From positions 29,651-93,650 of the forward strand of contig JBDRDH010000180.1 in the NCBI GenBank assembly GCA_043820985.1: DNA of 64,000 nucleotides, in the 5' to 3' direction. A program made the translations under genes and the position numbers. How positions within the stretch are numbered: the stretch's first letter is position 1; each line of letters opens with the position of its first letter. The notes below the pieces were generated by a model. It searched no databases and had not been told where the DNA came from. It saw only the letters and a program-made list of their open reading frames with translations. Origin of the DNA: JAAYXS01 sp043820985. Its GTDB lineage: Bacteria > Planctomycetota > Phycisphaerae > UBA1845 > Fen-1342. Positions 52,727 through 62,043 of this stretch are shown one piece after another.

Positions 52727-54022
52727 TTATAGCCCCGCCAGCACCTCGAAGAAGTTCGGGAAGCTTTTGGACACACAGCCGGCGTTTTTGATCACCACGC
52801 CTTCCGTAACCAAACCGGCCAGCGTGAAGCTCATCGCCATGCGGTGATCGTCGTAAGTTTCTATTTCCGCCGGCCGCAAGTCGGACACGGGATGAATCGT
52901 CAAACCATCATCCCGGACATCCACGCGCGCCCCCAGGCGTTGCAACTCAGCCGCCAGGGCCGCCAGACGGTCGGTTCCCTTGATCCGCAGATTGGCGACG
53001 TTCTCTATCCTGGTCGGCCCGTCGGCATATAACGCCGCCACTGCCAATGTCTGAGCCGTGTCAGGCATTTCATTCAGGTCCACGGTCACGCCACGCAAGG
53101 TGCCGGATCGTGGACCCGCCACTTCCAGGTAATCGGGACCTTCACGAACCGTGCAGTTCATTTGCTCCAGGATGTTGACGAAATGCACATCGCCCTGCCG
53201 GCTCTGGCGGGTGAGACCGGACACGCGGACACACCCGCTCGTTATGGCGGCGGCGGTCCAAAAGTACGTCGCGGCGGAGGCATCCGGCTCAACGTCATAC
53301 TGGCCAGCCTGATAACGCTGTCCGGCGGGGACGACAAAGCGGGGAGCATCCGTGGCCAATACCTCAACCCCCAGGCGCCGCATGACATCAATCGTCATGT
53401 CCACGTAGGGCCGACTTGGTAGTTGGCCGTCGACCGCGATGTAGACATCATTCCGCGCGTATGGCGCCACCATCAAGAGCGCACTGAGAAACTGGCTCGA
53501 AGCGGGTGAATCAAGCTGAATGCGTCCCCCAATCAAGCCATTGGCCATCATGGTAACCGGCGGATAACCGGGAATATCCGCGTAACCAATCCCGGCGCCT
53601 AATTTCTGCAAGCTAGTTACCAGGGGACCGATCGGCCGGGCGCGCATGCGGGCCGAGCCATCCAGGTGGAAATGTCCGTGTCCCAAGCACGCCAGGGCGG
53701 TCAGAAACCGCATCGCCGTCCCGGCGTGGCCGACGTTGATCTCGCTCCCGTCGGCTGGCAGATATCCCCGACAGCCATGAATTCGCAGGTAGTCGTTATT
53801 CGCGTCACGCTCGATGGCAACTCCCATTTGCGCGAGACCAGTCAGCATCTGTTCGGCATCGTCGGCCCGAGACGCGCCATGTAACTCGCTCAGTCCGTCA
53901 GCCAGGGCGGCACACGTCAGCAGACGATTGGTCAGGCTCTTGGATCCAGGCAGGGTGGGATTGCCACGGAGCGCTCCCGCCGGATGAACGTGAACGTCAG
54001 TTTGCTGCCACTCGACGCGCAT
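52727..54022 (-). CDS. aroA: 3-phosphoshikimate 1-carboxyvinyltransferase
   Basis: A 431-residue EPSP synthase of the shikimate pathway. The PEP/shikimate-phosphate site motifs are LPGSKSLTNRLL (Lys), VGHAGTAMRFLTAL, ASSQFLSALLM, DASAATYFWTAA, the catalytic Asp/Glu in LNEMPDTAQTLAV, IKGTDRLAALAAEL and YDDHRMAMSF. The loop normally read as GNAGTAMRP is GHAGTAMRF here, a variation seen in some lineages. The gene stands upstream-adjacent to the LexA/CI-like regulator gene on the same strand. Confidence 0.95.
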   Translation of the reverse strand: MRVEWQQTDVHVHPAGALRGNPTLPGSKSLTNRLLTCAALADGLSELHGASRADDAEQMLTGLAQMGVAIERDANNDYLRIHGCRGYLPADGSEINVGHAGTAMRFLTALACLGHGHFHLDGSARMRARPIGPLVTSLQKLGAGIGYADIPGYPPVTMMANGLIGGRIQLDSPASSQFLSALLMVAPYARNDVYIAVDGQLPSRPYVDMTIDVMRRLGVEVLATDAPRFVVPAGQRYQAGQYDVEPDASAATYFWTAAAITSGCVRVSGLTRQSRQGDVHFVNILEQMNCTVREGPDYLEVAGPRSGTLRGVTVDLNEMPDTAQTLAVAALYADGPTRIENVANLRIKGTDRLAALAAELQRLGARVDVRDDGLTIHPVSDLRPAEIETYDDHRMAMSFTLAGLVTEGVVIKNAGCVSKSFPNFFEVLAGL

Positions 54023-54059
54023 TGGTCAGGCCTGGTGCTTTTGTGGAGGTACTTGTGGG

Positions 54060-54995
54060 TCATGCCGCCGGCGCGAGCCGATACAGCACTTCCAGGGCCC
54101 AGCAGATATCGGCGCGGGCGATGGTTTCCATGTCACCGTTAGCTATTCGGCCGAGCTGGACACGTTCGTCATCCGCGTCCAGCCAGATTCGGCAGCACAT
54201 GCCGGGCTCGGCATCCAGCCGACAAAGTGCCGGTAGCCCGGGGCGCGGCTGATTCTGGACCGAGACAATTAATGTGTCGCCAGCGTTGCACATTGGGCTC
54301 ATGGTATTGTCCGGCATACGCACCCCAAACAAGCCGGGAAAGCACTCGACGATTTCCGGGCTATGTACATATTGTCGTGCTGGTCCGTCAGGGCTCTCGA
54401 CAGTCACCAGTTCCACCTGGTGGAATACCGCCTGGTCGTACTCGCCAGCCGGCTCGACCAGGCGGGCGGTTTGGCGCCGCGAAACGGTCAGCGCTATTTC
54501 CGGCAGCAACAAAGGAAAAGCGACTTGCTCGGCGTCATTCTCGGGCTCGGTTAAACGTCTTGGCAACTCGTGGCTGTCGAATATTGGAATCAGGTGGCGC
54601 GGAACTGGCGCGGTCAATTGTTGTTGGGCGGTTGTGCGCGTCCGCTCTCCCACTTCCAACAGATCCACGAATGATTCGAGTGCGGAGGCAGACGTCGGGT
54701 ATTCCTCGAGCAGCCTGACAACCTTGGTGAGCAGCTCCTGGTGTCGGGCGCGCGTGCCGGAGATCACCACCGTGCCCCGAGCCGCTACCCCGGTCAACAG
54801 CCATTGCAGGTCCTCGCCCGTGACCTCACACATGCGTACCATGATTTCGCCCGGCGGGACCGTCTGGCGCTCGAAACGCTTATATTGCTCAAGGGGCAGG
54901 TCCAGACGCTGAGCGAATTCAGCCGCGCCCCGAGCGCCAAAATGACGGCGGCGCATTTCTCTGATTCGTTTGGAGAGGGCTTGAGTCACGCTCAC
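54060..54995 (-). CDS. LexA/CI-like regulator with altered S24 nucleophile
   Basis: A 311-residue protein with an XRE-type helix-turn-helix (GARGAAEFAQRLDLPLEQYKRFERQTVPPGEI, about residues 20-52) and a C-terminal S24-like domain. The usual GDSMxPxxxxGD is PDNTMSPMCNAGDTLIVSV near residue 228-246, so the nucleophile Ser is replaced by Thr. Self-cleavage may be lost. A ~150-residue linker separates the parts. It is probably a DNA-binding repressor. The start is one of two nearby GTG codons; GGAAG lies 6 bases before the one at 54995. Confidence 0.7.
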   Translation of the reverse strand: MSVTQALSKRIREMRRRHFGARGAAEFAQRLDLPLEQYKRFERQTVPPGEIMVRMCEVTGEDLQWLLTGVAARGTVVISGTRARHQELLTKVVRLLEEYPTSASALESFVDLLEVGERTRTTAQQQLTAPVPRHLIPIFDSHELPRRLTEPENDAEQVAFPLLLPEIALTVSRRQTARLVEPAGEYDQAVFHQVELVTVESPDGPARQYVHSPEIVECFPGLFGVRMPDNTMSPMCNAGDTLIVSVQNQPRPGLPALCRLDAEPGMCCRIWLDADDERVQLGRIANGDMETIARADICWALEVLYRLAPAA

Positions 54996-55114
54996 GGCTG
55001 GCTTCCGTAAATTCCACCTGAGTTATCACTTCAGTTTATCACAAAGCATATTATTCTGATAGCGGATCCCCGCACCGGTCAGCTCCGCAAGCCTGTGCAC
55101 GGCGATAAAGCAAG

Positions 55115-55152
55115 AGGCGGGCACCGCCAACCTGGGTCGATGGTGCCCGCCT
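55115..55152 (-). terminator. Intrinsic terminator of the PKD protein gene
   Basis: Twenty bases past the stop of the large secreted protein gene the minus strand has a perfect 11-pair stem AGGCGGGCACC/GGTGCCCGCCT with a 16-base loop, followed by CTTGCTTTATC. This is a clear Rho-independent terminator. Confidence 0.78.
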
Positions 55153-55171
55153 GAATTATACGGCATTGGCG

Positions 55172-58100
55172 CTAGCGATGTTTACGGTAGCCGTAGCGGC
55201 GTAGTCCGCCTAAACCGATCAAGGTGAGCACCATGGGCATCATACCAACCGGACCACAGCCGGGACCGCAACCAGGTGGGATTTCAGTCACCACATCACC
55301 GGTACCAGGCGCTGGTTGACCGGATTGGCCATCGGCCGGCGACGTCACGGTGATCTTGATAGTCGTCGAGCCCACCGCGCCGGTGGTGTTGGCTACCGCC
55401 AGCACGACGTTGTACTGGCGCGGCTCGGTGTAGGTATGGTCTACCACATCGCCTGCCACCTGGGGCGAGCCATCACCAAAGTCCCACGCATATGACAAGG
55501 CACTGCCATTCGGATCGCTTGACGCCGTGCCGTCAAACGTGACTGTGAACGGCGCTGGCCCTTGGGTACCACTGGCCATGATTTGAGCCACCGGACTCTC
55601 CGGGCCGCCGTTGCCGGTCACGACCAGGGCGATGGTGGCCTGGTCGGATTGGCCGGCCTCATCGGTGACCGTCAAAGTGGCGTAATAGGTGCCGGATCTG
55701 GTGTACTCATGCTCGACAACCGGCAGGTCGTAAGCCAGCGCGGAGTTATCGTCAAAGTCCCAGACATAATCCAGCGCGCCGCCCTCGGGATCGAACGAAG
55801 TCGTGGCATCGAACGTCACATTCAGCGGTGGCGGACCAAATAGTTTGTTGACCACGATGATAGCCATTGGGGGCTGATCGCCACCGGTAGTGCCGGTCGC
55901 GCGGATTTCAACCGTGCGTGTGGCGGACTTGCCATATGGCCGGTTAGTCACCGTCAGGCTCGCCAGGTAGATACCCGGATCCGTGTAAGTGTGCACGGTG
56001 CGTGACGTCAGCACCGGTGGAGATCCATCACCGAAGTCCCAAGCGTAGTCGAGACCCTGAGTGTCGGAATTGGGATCAGTAGTCAGATCGCCACTGAACT
56101 GCACCCGCAACGGCGTCACACCGGTCAGCGGAGCGGCGGTGATGCGCACCGTGGGAGGGAGCGCCTCCGTGACCACGACCTCGATGGCATCCTGATCCTG
56201 AAGGTTGAAGGCGTTCTTGACGGTCAGTGTCGCGTCATAACGGCCTGGGGTATCGTAGGTATACGTCACGGGGCGATTGATATCCCGGGTGACGAATTCC
56301 TCGGAACCATCACCGAAGTTCCAGGTGAATTCCAGTGAAGCCCCATGCGGATCACTCGAACCGTCATGATTGAAGGTCAACGTCAGCGGTGCCAGGCCGA
56401 CCGTGCTACCCGCCGAGACCCGGGCCACCGCCGTGGGAGCCTGCGGTACAACGACCTCGCCTTCGTCGATCAGCACGGCCTGGCTGTGTTTGGTCAGGCC
56501 GGTTGTGAGGAAGCGGAAGGTGTCACCCACGCGGAACGGAATCGGCCCGGGATTAAGTATGAAGTTGAGGGCGATACGTCCGAATTCGTCGGCATCGGAG
56601 GCATACATCGCACTGGTGGTGGCCAGACCTTCCTGCGTGCCGGATTCGGAACCGACCACTTCCCATTGTTCAAAGTTCGTGGCTGAATCATTAACGCAGG
56701 TCACGGTCCAGGTTTCGAAACGCGCGATAGCCAGATCGGTGCTGTCCACGGTAAGCGTGCCATCACCCAGGTTATCGAGCGCTGCTCGGGGAGCCGACCA
56801 ACCATTCTCGTAGTTGCCTTCGACACCCAAGCCGGGCAGTAGTCGGGCATAAAACGTGTAAACTCCGTCGGCCAGGTCACGGATATCCGCGGGGAACACG
56901 CCGTCAACCTCGCCGGGCGCCTTGGTCGTGTTGCCCAGGAAGATCTGGTAGTCGTAGTCGGGCTCCTCGCCGGGCTCGCTCAGATCAGCGTAGAACTGGA
57001 TTGTCGTACCGCCATATTGGTCATACGCCCGATAGCGCAGCGAGTATATGCCATTAACCGAGACATCTGGTAAAGCTCGCCAGGTGAAGGTCGGCAACTC
57101 GCGTGGAGACCAGTAAAACGTCACGAGTGAGGAGTTCACTAGCTCCTGGATATCGACAATCTCAAGGCCGCAACTTTGGGCGTCGTACCAGACGTTGGAC
57201 GGGTCGGTCGAGCGGTCCCATTGGGTGGCGCCGCTGCTGCCGGGCCAGGGGTCGCCGTCATCGCCACTGTTTGTACCAGCTTCCAATTGCTGCAAGCCGT
57301 CGGCCTGTACCATCTGATAGATAAAGTGACTCTCAACACGCTGCTGGATCGGCAGATCCTCCAGGTTGCCCTGGCGGTCAACGTGCATAATCAGAACGCC
57401 CCACCCCGGGTGATTCACATCGAAGGCCGGGGGCATCTCAAGCTGTCCGAATTGCACCGTGCCGGGCGAGTTACGCCAGAGATAGAACTGCTCGCTGGGA
57501 TACAGTGGATTGGTGTACACAAAGACCGTGCGGTTGCGATCGAACTCCCAGGTGCGCAGCTCAATCGTCGTTTGGGCCCTTGGATCCAGATTGCGGGTGA
57601 TGTCCACCGGCGTAATCCAGCCGGAATCCTGCTTGAGGATCGGTACCGGATGTACGTAGTTGCCCGCCATGATGCACCAGGCGCCGATCGGATTGTTAAT
57701 AATCGCGCCGCTGAAGTTTTCGCGATAGACGTCATAGTCATACAAGTCGGGATACCCCTCCCACATATGACAGTACTCGTGCACGGAGAAGGTGGTATGG
57801 AACGTCTCGCCGGGATCGTAGGTGCCACCCTCACCCTGCCCCGCGCTCAGAGCAATGCCCAATCCGTCGAAGAACATGACTGGTACGTAGTGCTCCAGCC
57901 CCTCTTCGGTCGGATTGAGCACATCACGAGTACGGATTGGCTGGTCGAACGAGGAAGCTGGCAGCGAGAACATGCCCTGGGCCGTCTCATCCGGACATAG
58001 CACCACGCCGGAAATCACGTTCCCAAACGGCCCGGGGCCACCGAGGAAGTTGTCCCAGTCAACCGCCTCGTCCAAGGCGGCCACGACATCCTCGAGCATA

Positions 58101-60247
58101 CGGTGGCGGTTGTAGGGGTACGCGCCGGACGGCCCGCCATTGGGCGGCGTGCCGGGCCATTCGTCCACGCCATAGTTCGATTGGATGGACTGGTTCGGCA
58201 GGCCGTACTCGCCCGCCACCCCGGGGCCCTCGCCCAGGTCGATCAGACCGTCGAGGTTGACGTCGCGGTGGTACCAGACCCAGTCGGTCTCGCCGTCGCC
58301 ATCAAAGTCAATCTCGGTATCAGTCAGGCTCTGGCCGTCGGTTCGCCAGGTCATGTACTCGATGTTGAGCTGGTTGCCGCCGTCGAAGCCGCCGTCGCCG
58401 TGCACGTTGTAAGCCAGCGGGCCGCCGGGCTCGACGGCGCCATCGGGCGCGGCTCCGCCGGAGGTTCCGGGGCCAACGTCCTCGCCCCACAGCCGGTTGT
58501 TGGAGGCCGAAGTTATCTCACCGAGGTAGCCGTCACCGCCCGTGTGATAGATCGACGATTCCAGATCGACGAATTCCGCCCAGCCGTCGTACCAGCCGGT
58601 GTTCACGTCGGTATAGTCCGGCAGAATGGTGCCGGTAAACTCTTCGCCTTCATACGGATTACCATTGTTGAACGGCCCGCCGCCATTCGGCTCGAACGGG
58701 TAGTAGAGGAGCGGGTCCCCGCCGACGATGGGCGGCACTGGTTCGTCGGGATTGAACTTTCGCAGATACGGAATGGTAGTCATCCAGGGCGGCGGATCGC
58801 TGCCGAAGCGCTCATTCCAGAACACCTCGAGCGACCACGGGTTGGGCCCCACCTCCGGCGGGCGCGTGATCTTGGTGGCGCGTGCCATTTGCTCGGCCCG
58901 TTCTCCGCCATCGACCAGCGTCGCAGAGACCCGCTGGAGCTTGTTGCTGCTGGTGGCCGTGCCGCTGTTGCCCCACCCGTCAGGCGGGTCGTAGCGGTGG
59001 TTGCCGACGCGGGCCATGAGCGCGTCGCCATCGCCCGGGAAGTTCGCGCGAGCATACTCCTCACTGGTGCGTCTAAAGCCATGCGCGCCGGGGTTCCAAC
59101 GCCGAACGTAATCCTCGAATGGCTCGGGAAAGTCGAACTCCGTATTCATCTGCTCGTCGAGATACTCGGTATCGGCGTTATTGCTTTCCGGATCGGGGTC
59201 GTTTATCGCATATACGAAATCCCAGAACAGGTTCGACGGCACACCCTCGGCGCCCTCGACCGCCGCACCTACGTCAACCGCGTTACCCAGTTGGCTGTCG
59301 CCGTTGCGGTCGACCCACATCTCCGTGGCGCCCCAGTCACCCCGGAACAGCCGGACGGTTTGCGTCTGGCCGGCGGCGCTGGTGATGATGAAAGTCTGGA
59401 AGTTATACTCCCAACCGTCCAGGTTCCACTGGCCGTCACCGTTACTATCGAACCACTCGGTATCGTTGTTCCAGTTGTTGAGGTATGCGACCGTGCCCTC
59501 AGGAGCGTCTTCCGGCGGGTACGTGACGCTGGCCGAGAGCAATTGAGCATACGACGTGGCCCGCTTGGCAATGTCGATGTGGCCGTTACCGTTCTTGTCG
59601 ATACCCCATTCGGAAACGCCGGCGTCATAATGGCCGTCGCCGTTGAGGTCCTGGAAGCGCTCGCCGGGCGTCCAGACGGCATAGCCGTACTCATCCGCCT
59701 GGAACGCACCCAGCCATTCCATGTCTGCCGTGTTGAACGGGATCAGCGCGCCCTCGCCGACGGTTGTCCCGTTGCCGTCAAAGTCCATTCGGTACTTCGC
59801 GCTAAACAGGTTAAAGCCTTCGCCGGTGCCCCACTCCATGAAGAAGCCGGCCTGAAGCTCAACGTGCGAGATAATGCCGGTAGCCTGGAAACCGGTGTCA
59901 CCGTCAAAGTCAGGTGGCGTGGTGGGCCAGGGTAAACTGATCCAGCCATAGACGTCGCCACTGACGGTCACATCGCCATATGAGCACTCTTCCCACCATT
60001 CCGCGAACGACATGACGAGCGGAGCGTTGCCGACGCCGTTCTTGTACTTATCAAAGTACTGATCCCAGACGTCGTTGCGGTTAGGTAAAGTTGCCGGCCC
60101 GCCACGATCCTTAGGGATGTCGGCCAGCAGCACAACGAATTTGCGCTCCTCCGCACCGGTAGTCGAGGCCAGGTAAGCCAGCGGCCAAACGGCCATGAAT
60201 GTAATCAGTGGAAACCATCCGAAATACCGACGTGCATTGGGAGCCAT
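55172..60247 (-). CDS. Giant secreted M6-peptidase-like protein with four PKD domains
   Basis: A 1691-residue exported protein. A signal peptide (WFPLITFMAVWPLAYLAS) is followed by a long region with many DxNGDG-type calcium loops (DKNGNGHIDI, DSNGDGQWNLDG, DFDGDGETDW). At residues 823-827 is HEYCH in SVHEYCHMWEGYPDLYDYD, matching the M6 immune-inhibitor-A metalloprotease site HExxH...PDLYD. Four PKD domains (WNFGDG, WDFGDG, WDFDDN, WDFGDG) lie at about 1275-1650. The end GCGPGCGPVGMMPMVLTLIGLGGLRRYGYRKHR-type tail (Gly/Cys-rich, helix, basic) looks like a C-terminal sorting signal. GGAGG 9 bases upstream marks the start. Likely a cell-surface protease or adhesin. Confidence 0.82.
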   Translation of the reverse strand: MAPNARRYFGWFPLITFMAVWPLAYLASTTGAEERKFVVLLADIPKDRGGPATLPNRNDVWDQYFDKYKNGVGNAPLVMSFAEWWEECSYGDVTVSGDVYGWISLPWPTTPPDFDGDTGFQATGIISHVELQAGFFMEWGTGEGFNLFSAKYRMDFDGNGTTVGEGALIPFNTADMEWLGAFQADEYGYAVWTPGERFQDLNGDGHYDAGVSEWGIDKNGNGHIDIAKRATSYAQLLSASVTYPPEDAPEGTVAYLNNWNNDTEWFDSNGDGQWNLDGWEYNFQTFIITSAAGQTQTVRLFRGDWGATEMWVDRNGDSQLGNAVDVGAAVEGAEGVPSNLFWDFVYAINDPDPESNNADTEYLDEQMNTEFDFPEPFEDYVRRWNPGAHGFRRTSEEYARANFPGDGDALMARVGNHRYDPPDGWGNSGTATSSNKLQRVSATLVDGGERAEQMARATKITRPPEVGPNPWSLEVFWNERFGSDPPPWMTTIPYLRKFNPDEPVPPIVGGDPLLYYPFEPNGGGPFNNGNPYEGEEFTGTILPDYTDVNTGWYDGWAEFVDLESSIYHTGGDGYLGEITSASNNRLWGEDVGPGTSGGAAPDGAVEPGGPLAYNVHGDGGFDGGNQLNIEYMTWRTDGQSLTDTEIDFDGDGETDWVWYHRDVNLDGLIDLGEGPGVAGEYGLPNQSIQSNYGVDEWPGTPPNGGPSGAYPYNRHRMLEDVVAALDEAVDWDNFLGGPGPFGNVISGVVLCPDETAQGMFSLPASSFDQPIRTRDVLNPTEEGLEHYVPVMFFDGLGIALSAGQGEGGTYDPGETFHTTFSVHEYCHMWEGYPDLYDYDVYRENFSGAIINNPIGAWCIMAGNYVHPVPILKQDSGWITPVDITRNLDPRAQTTIELRTWEFDRNRTVFVYTNPLYPSEQFYLWRNSPGTVQFGQLEMPPAFDVNHPGWGVLIMHVDRQGNLEDLPIQQRVESHFIYQMVQADGLQQLEAGTNSGDDGDPWPGSSGATQWDRSTDPSNVWYDAQSCGLEIVDIQELVNSSLVTFYWSPRELPTFTWRALPDVSVNGIYSLRYRAYDQYGGTTIQFYADLSEPGEEPDYDYQIFLGNTTKAPGEVDGVFPADIRDLADGVYTFYARLLPGLGVEGNYENGWSAPRAALDNLGDGTLTVDSTDLAIARFETWTVTCVNDSATNFEQWEVVGSESGTQEGLATTSAMYASDADEFGRIALNFILNPGPIPFRVGDTFRFLTTGLTKHSQAVLIDEGEVVVPQAPTAVARVSAGSTVGLAPLTLTFNHDGSSDPHGASLEFTWNFGDGSEEFVTRDINRPVTYTYDTPGRYDATLTVKNAFNLQDQDAIEVVVTEALPPTVRITAAPLTGVTPLRVQFSGDLTTDPNSDTQGLDYAWDFGDGSPPVLTSRTVHTYTDPGIYLASLTVTNRPYGKSATRTVEIRATGTTGGDQPPMAIIVVNKLFGPPPLNVTFDATTSFDPEGGALDYVWDFDDNSALAYDLPVVEHEYTRSGTYYATLTVTDEAGQSDQATIALVVTGNGGPESPVAQIMASGTQGPAPFTVTFDGTASSDPNGSALSYAWDFGDGSPQVAGDVVDHTYTEPRQYNVVLAVANTTGAVGSTTIKITVTSPADGQSGQPAPGTGDVVTEIPPGCGPGCGPVGMMPMVLTLIGLGGLRRYGYRKHR

Positions 60248-60484
60248 GAGACGCTACCTCCAATAGCTTGAATCGCAAAACATCGCGACTCTCTTGTGGG
60301 CCTGACGGACTGAGCCCTTCAGTGAGACAAACTACCCAAGCCCACTTCCCCTGTACGGCTGGAGACTTCCCACTACGGGCCTCGCCACCCTATATATTAG
60401 GGTTGCCGATCAAGGGGGGCCTTGCCGCGGCCCAACTCATACTTTTCACCCACGCATCTTAGCATAGGATCGTGGCGGCTTTAA
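60248..60484 (-). promoter_or_regulatory. Long leader and candidate promoter of the PKD protein gene
   Basis: On the minus strand TTAAAG (60479-60484) and TAAGAT (60456-60461) are 17 bases apart, a plausible promoter. It would give a ~200-base 5' leader rich in stem-loops, including CCCTA-ATATA-TAGGG (near 60390-60404) within GGCAACC...GGGTGGCGAGGCC. The latter vaguely recalls the GGCAACC core of SAM riboswitches but does not fit any class I know. Structured leader is seen; riboswitch is a guess. Confidence 0.35.
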
Positions 60485-60682
60485 GGGCTTAATCGTCTAC
60501 CCACGGCAGAAGATACAGGATAACCCAAAGCAGCTTATCGGGCACATAAACCACTATGCCGATAAGAGATACGCGCCTGACCCGCAATCCGTGGTTGCAA
60601 TCTGAATAAGCCTCCAACAGATGATTTCTCGATTTCCCGGCAACTGTTTTCGGACATGGATTTCTTCGCTTTAGTCCTGACT

Positions 60683-61366
60683 TTATGGAACGCCGCCAAA
60701 AGGCTCCAGAGACACTCGCGTGAGATTGGAATCCACCTCCAGCGTCAGGATCCGAAAACGGCGTCTGCCGTTTGGCCATTCCCAGACGTTCCGCGTCAGG
60801 ATGGTATTGGAACCGTGCCTGTCCGCATCAGCCGGATCGATCTCCAGGCTTTCGGCAAGAGCCTTCATTGCAGCCTTGTGCGGCACCGGGAGCGATCCCG
60901 CCCGCACAGATTCTATATGTATCAATAAGTGCTCGTCACTGAGATCCAGACGCACCGTGGCCGAGAGCACAACTTCCACGCCAGCTCGCGAAACCGTGGC
61001 TGCTATGCGAACGCGGTTACCGGCCAGGAACGATATCTGTGGAAAAGTCGCACCCTCAACCTCAAAGCTCCAATCCTCAGGTAGTTCCGCCCGGGCCGCG
61101 AGCCAGCGATTTACCTGCTCCTCATTCAATTCCAGGTTGAACGTCTGCCCACGATTCAGCGCGCCGCCGATGGCGTCCAACATATTCACAAATTCGCGCT
61201 TATCTTCTTTCAGCCTCTCCTGATCGATCGTCATCGGCACGTACCACGCCGGTCGGCAAGTCGCACAAGCCAGCGCGCACAGTACGGCGACCCAGAAAAC
61301 AGCTCCGATAATTATTGAGATAATTCGCCAGCGTGGGCGACGAGCTTTACTCGTACGAAGTGACAA
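60683..61366 (-). CDS. Membrane-anchored protein of unknown function
   Basis: A 227-residue protein with one N-terminal helix (IISIIIGAVFWVAVLCALAC) and a soluble domain that I cannot assign. It contains FNLELNEEQVNRWLAARAELP, LDLSDEHLLIHIESVRAGSLPVPHKAAMKAL and LEVDSNLTRVSLEPF. The pattern of a short Glu-rich substrate-like helix followed by beta strands is common in planctomycete hypothetical proteins. The start codon is TTG at 61366, with GAGG 5 bases upstream. It is co-directional with the FHA gene 73 bases upstream. Confidence 0.65.
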   Translation of the reverse strand: MSLRTSKARRPRWRIISIIIGAVFWVAVLCALACATCRPAWYVPMTIDQERLKEDKREFVNMLDAIGGALNRGQTFNLELNEEQVNRWLAARAELPEDWSFEVEGATFPQISFLAGNRVRIAATVSRAGVEVVLSATVRLDLSDEHLLIHIESVRAGSLPVPHKAAMKALAESLEIDPADADRHGSNTILTRNVWEWPNGRRRFRILTLEVDSNLTRVSLEPFGGVP

Positions 61367-61439
61367 AATGGCCTCATCACTCAGGCGCGGGGGTGGAAAA
61401 ACGTTAATCGAGAATGACCGGGTCCGGGCGGTTATTCAG

Positions 61440-61895
61440 CTAGGGCATGTCTGAATCTTCATCCAGTTCATCGAAGGCCGAGATGGCATCCTCGATGTCA
61501 AAGTCATTCTCGCCGAGCTCGAAGACCTCCTCACCACCACCGACCGCGGGGGCGTCAGAGACCGGTGGAGCGAGTTCAGCGTCCGCCGGCTCGATGTTTT
61601 GCGGCTTACCATCGATTTGGACCACGAATACGACGGGACCAACGCTCAGACGGTCGCCGGGGGCTAGCTTGCTCTCGGCGACGCGCTTGCCGTTGATGAA
61701 GGTGCCATTGGCACTGCCTAGATCCTTTACGGTAACCTTGTCGTCCGCAATCGAGATTTGACAATGCTGGCGAGATACATCGCCGGCCGGGACACGCAAT
61801 CCGGCATCTGAACGTCGCCCGATGATGGTTGTGTCCTCATCGAGCTCGAAATCGCGACGATCGTCATCTTTGAACCTGACCAGGACGACTTTCAT
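61440..61895 (-). CDS. Small FHA-domain protein
   Basis: A 151-residue protein. The first ~95 residues are a complete forkhead-associated domain: TTIIGRRSDAGLRVPAGDVSRQHCQI and VKDLGSANGTFINGKRV, containing the Arg, Ser, His and Asn residues that bind phosphothreonine. The rest is an acidic tail (VFELGENDFDIEDAISAFDELDEDSD). It may dock phosphorylated partners of the Ser/Thr kinases in this genome. The ATG at 61895 has GAGGA 7 bases upstream. Confidence 0.85.
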   Translation of the reverse strand: MKVVLVRFKDDDRRDFELDEDTTIIGRRSDAGLRVPAGDVSRQHCQISIADDKVTVKDLGSANGTFINGKRVAESKLAPGDRLSVGPVVFVVQIDGKPQNIEPADAELAPPVSDAPAVGGGEEVFELGENDFDIEDAISAFDELDEDSDMP

Positions 61896-62043
61896 AAAGC
61901 GGTCCTCAGCAACGCCGACCACAAATATCCCTGCCGCGCGTGACAAAAATAGTACGCTCGGTAACCCTGATAACCAGCGGCCCGGCATAGCGGTGAGCGC
62001 CAGTTTTGCACGTATCCTGTTATGCTAAACGAACTTTACCGCC

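Noticed and set aside
58103..59935. Plus-strand open frame of 610 codons
   Set aside because: Antisense to the giant PKD protein; it results from the regular codon pattern of the calcium-loop region.
60489..60779. Minus-strand frame of 96 codons downstream of the membrane-anchored protein
   Set aside because: It overlaps the 3' end of the 60683-61366 gene in another frame, has no ribosome site and shows no recognisable domain.
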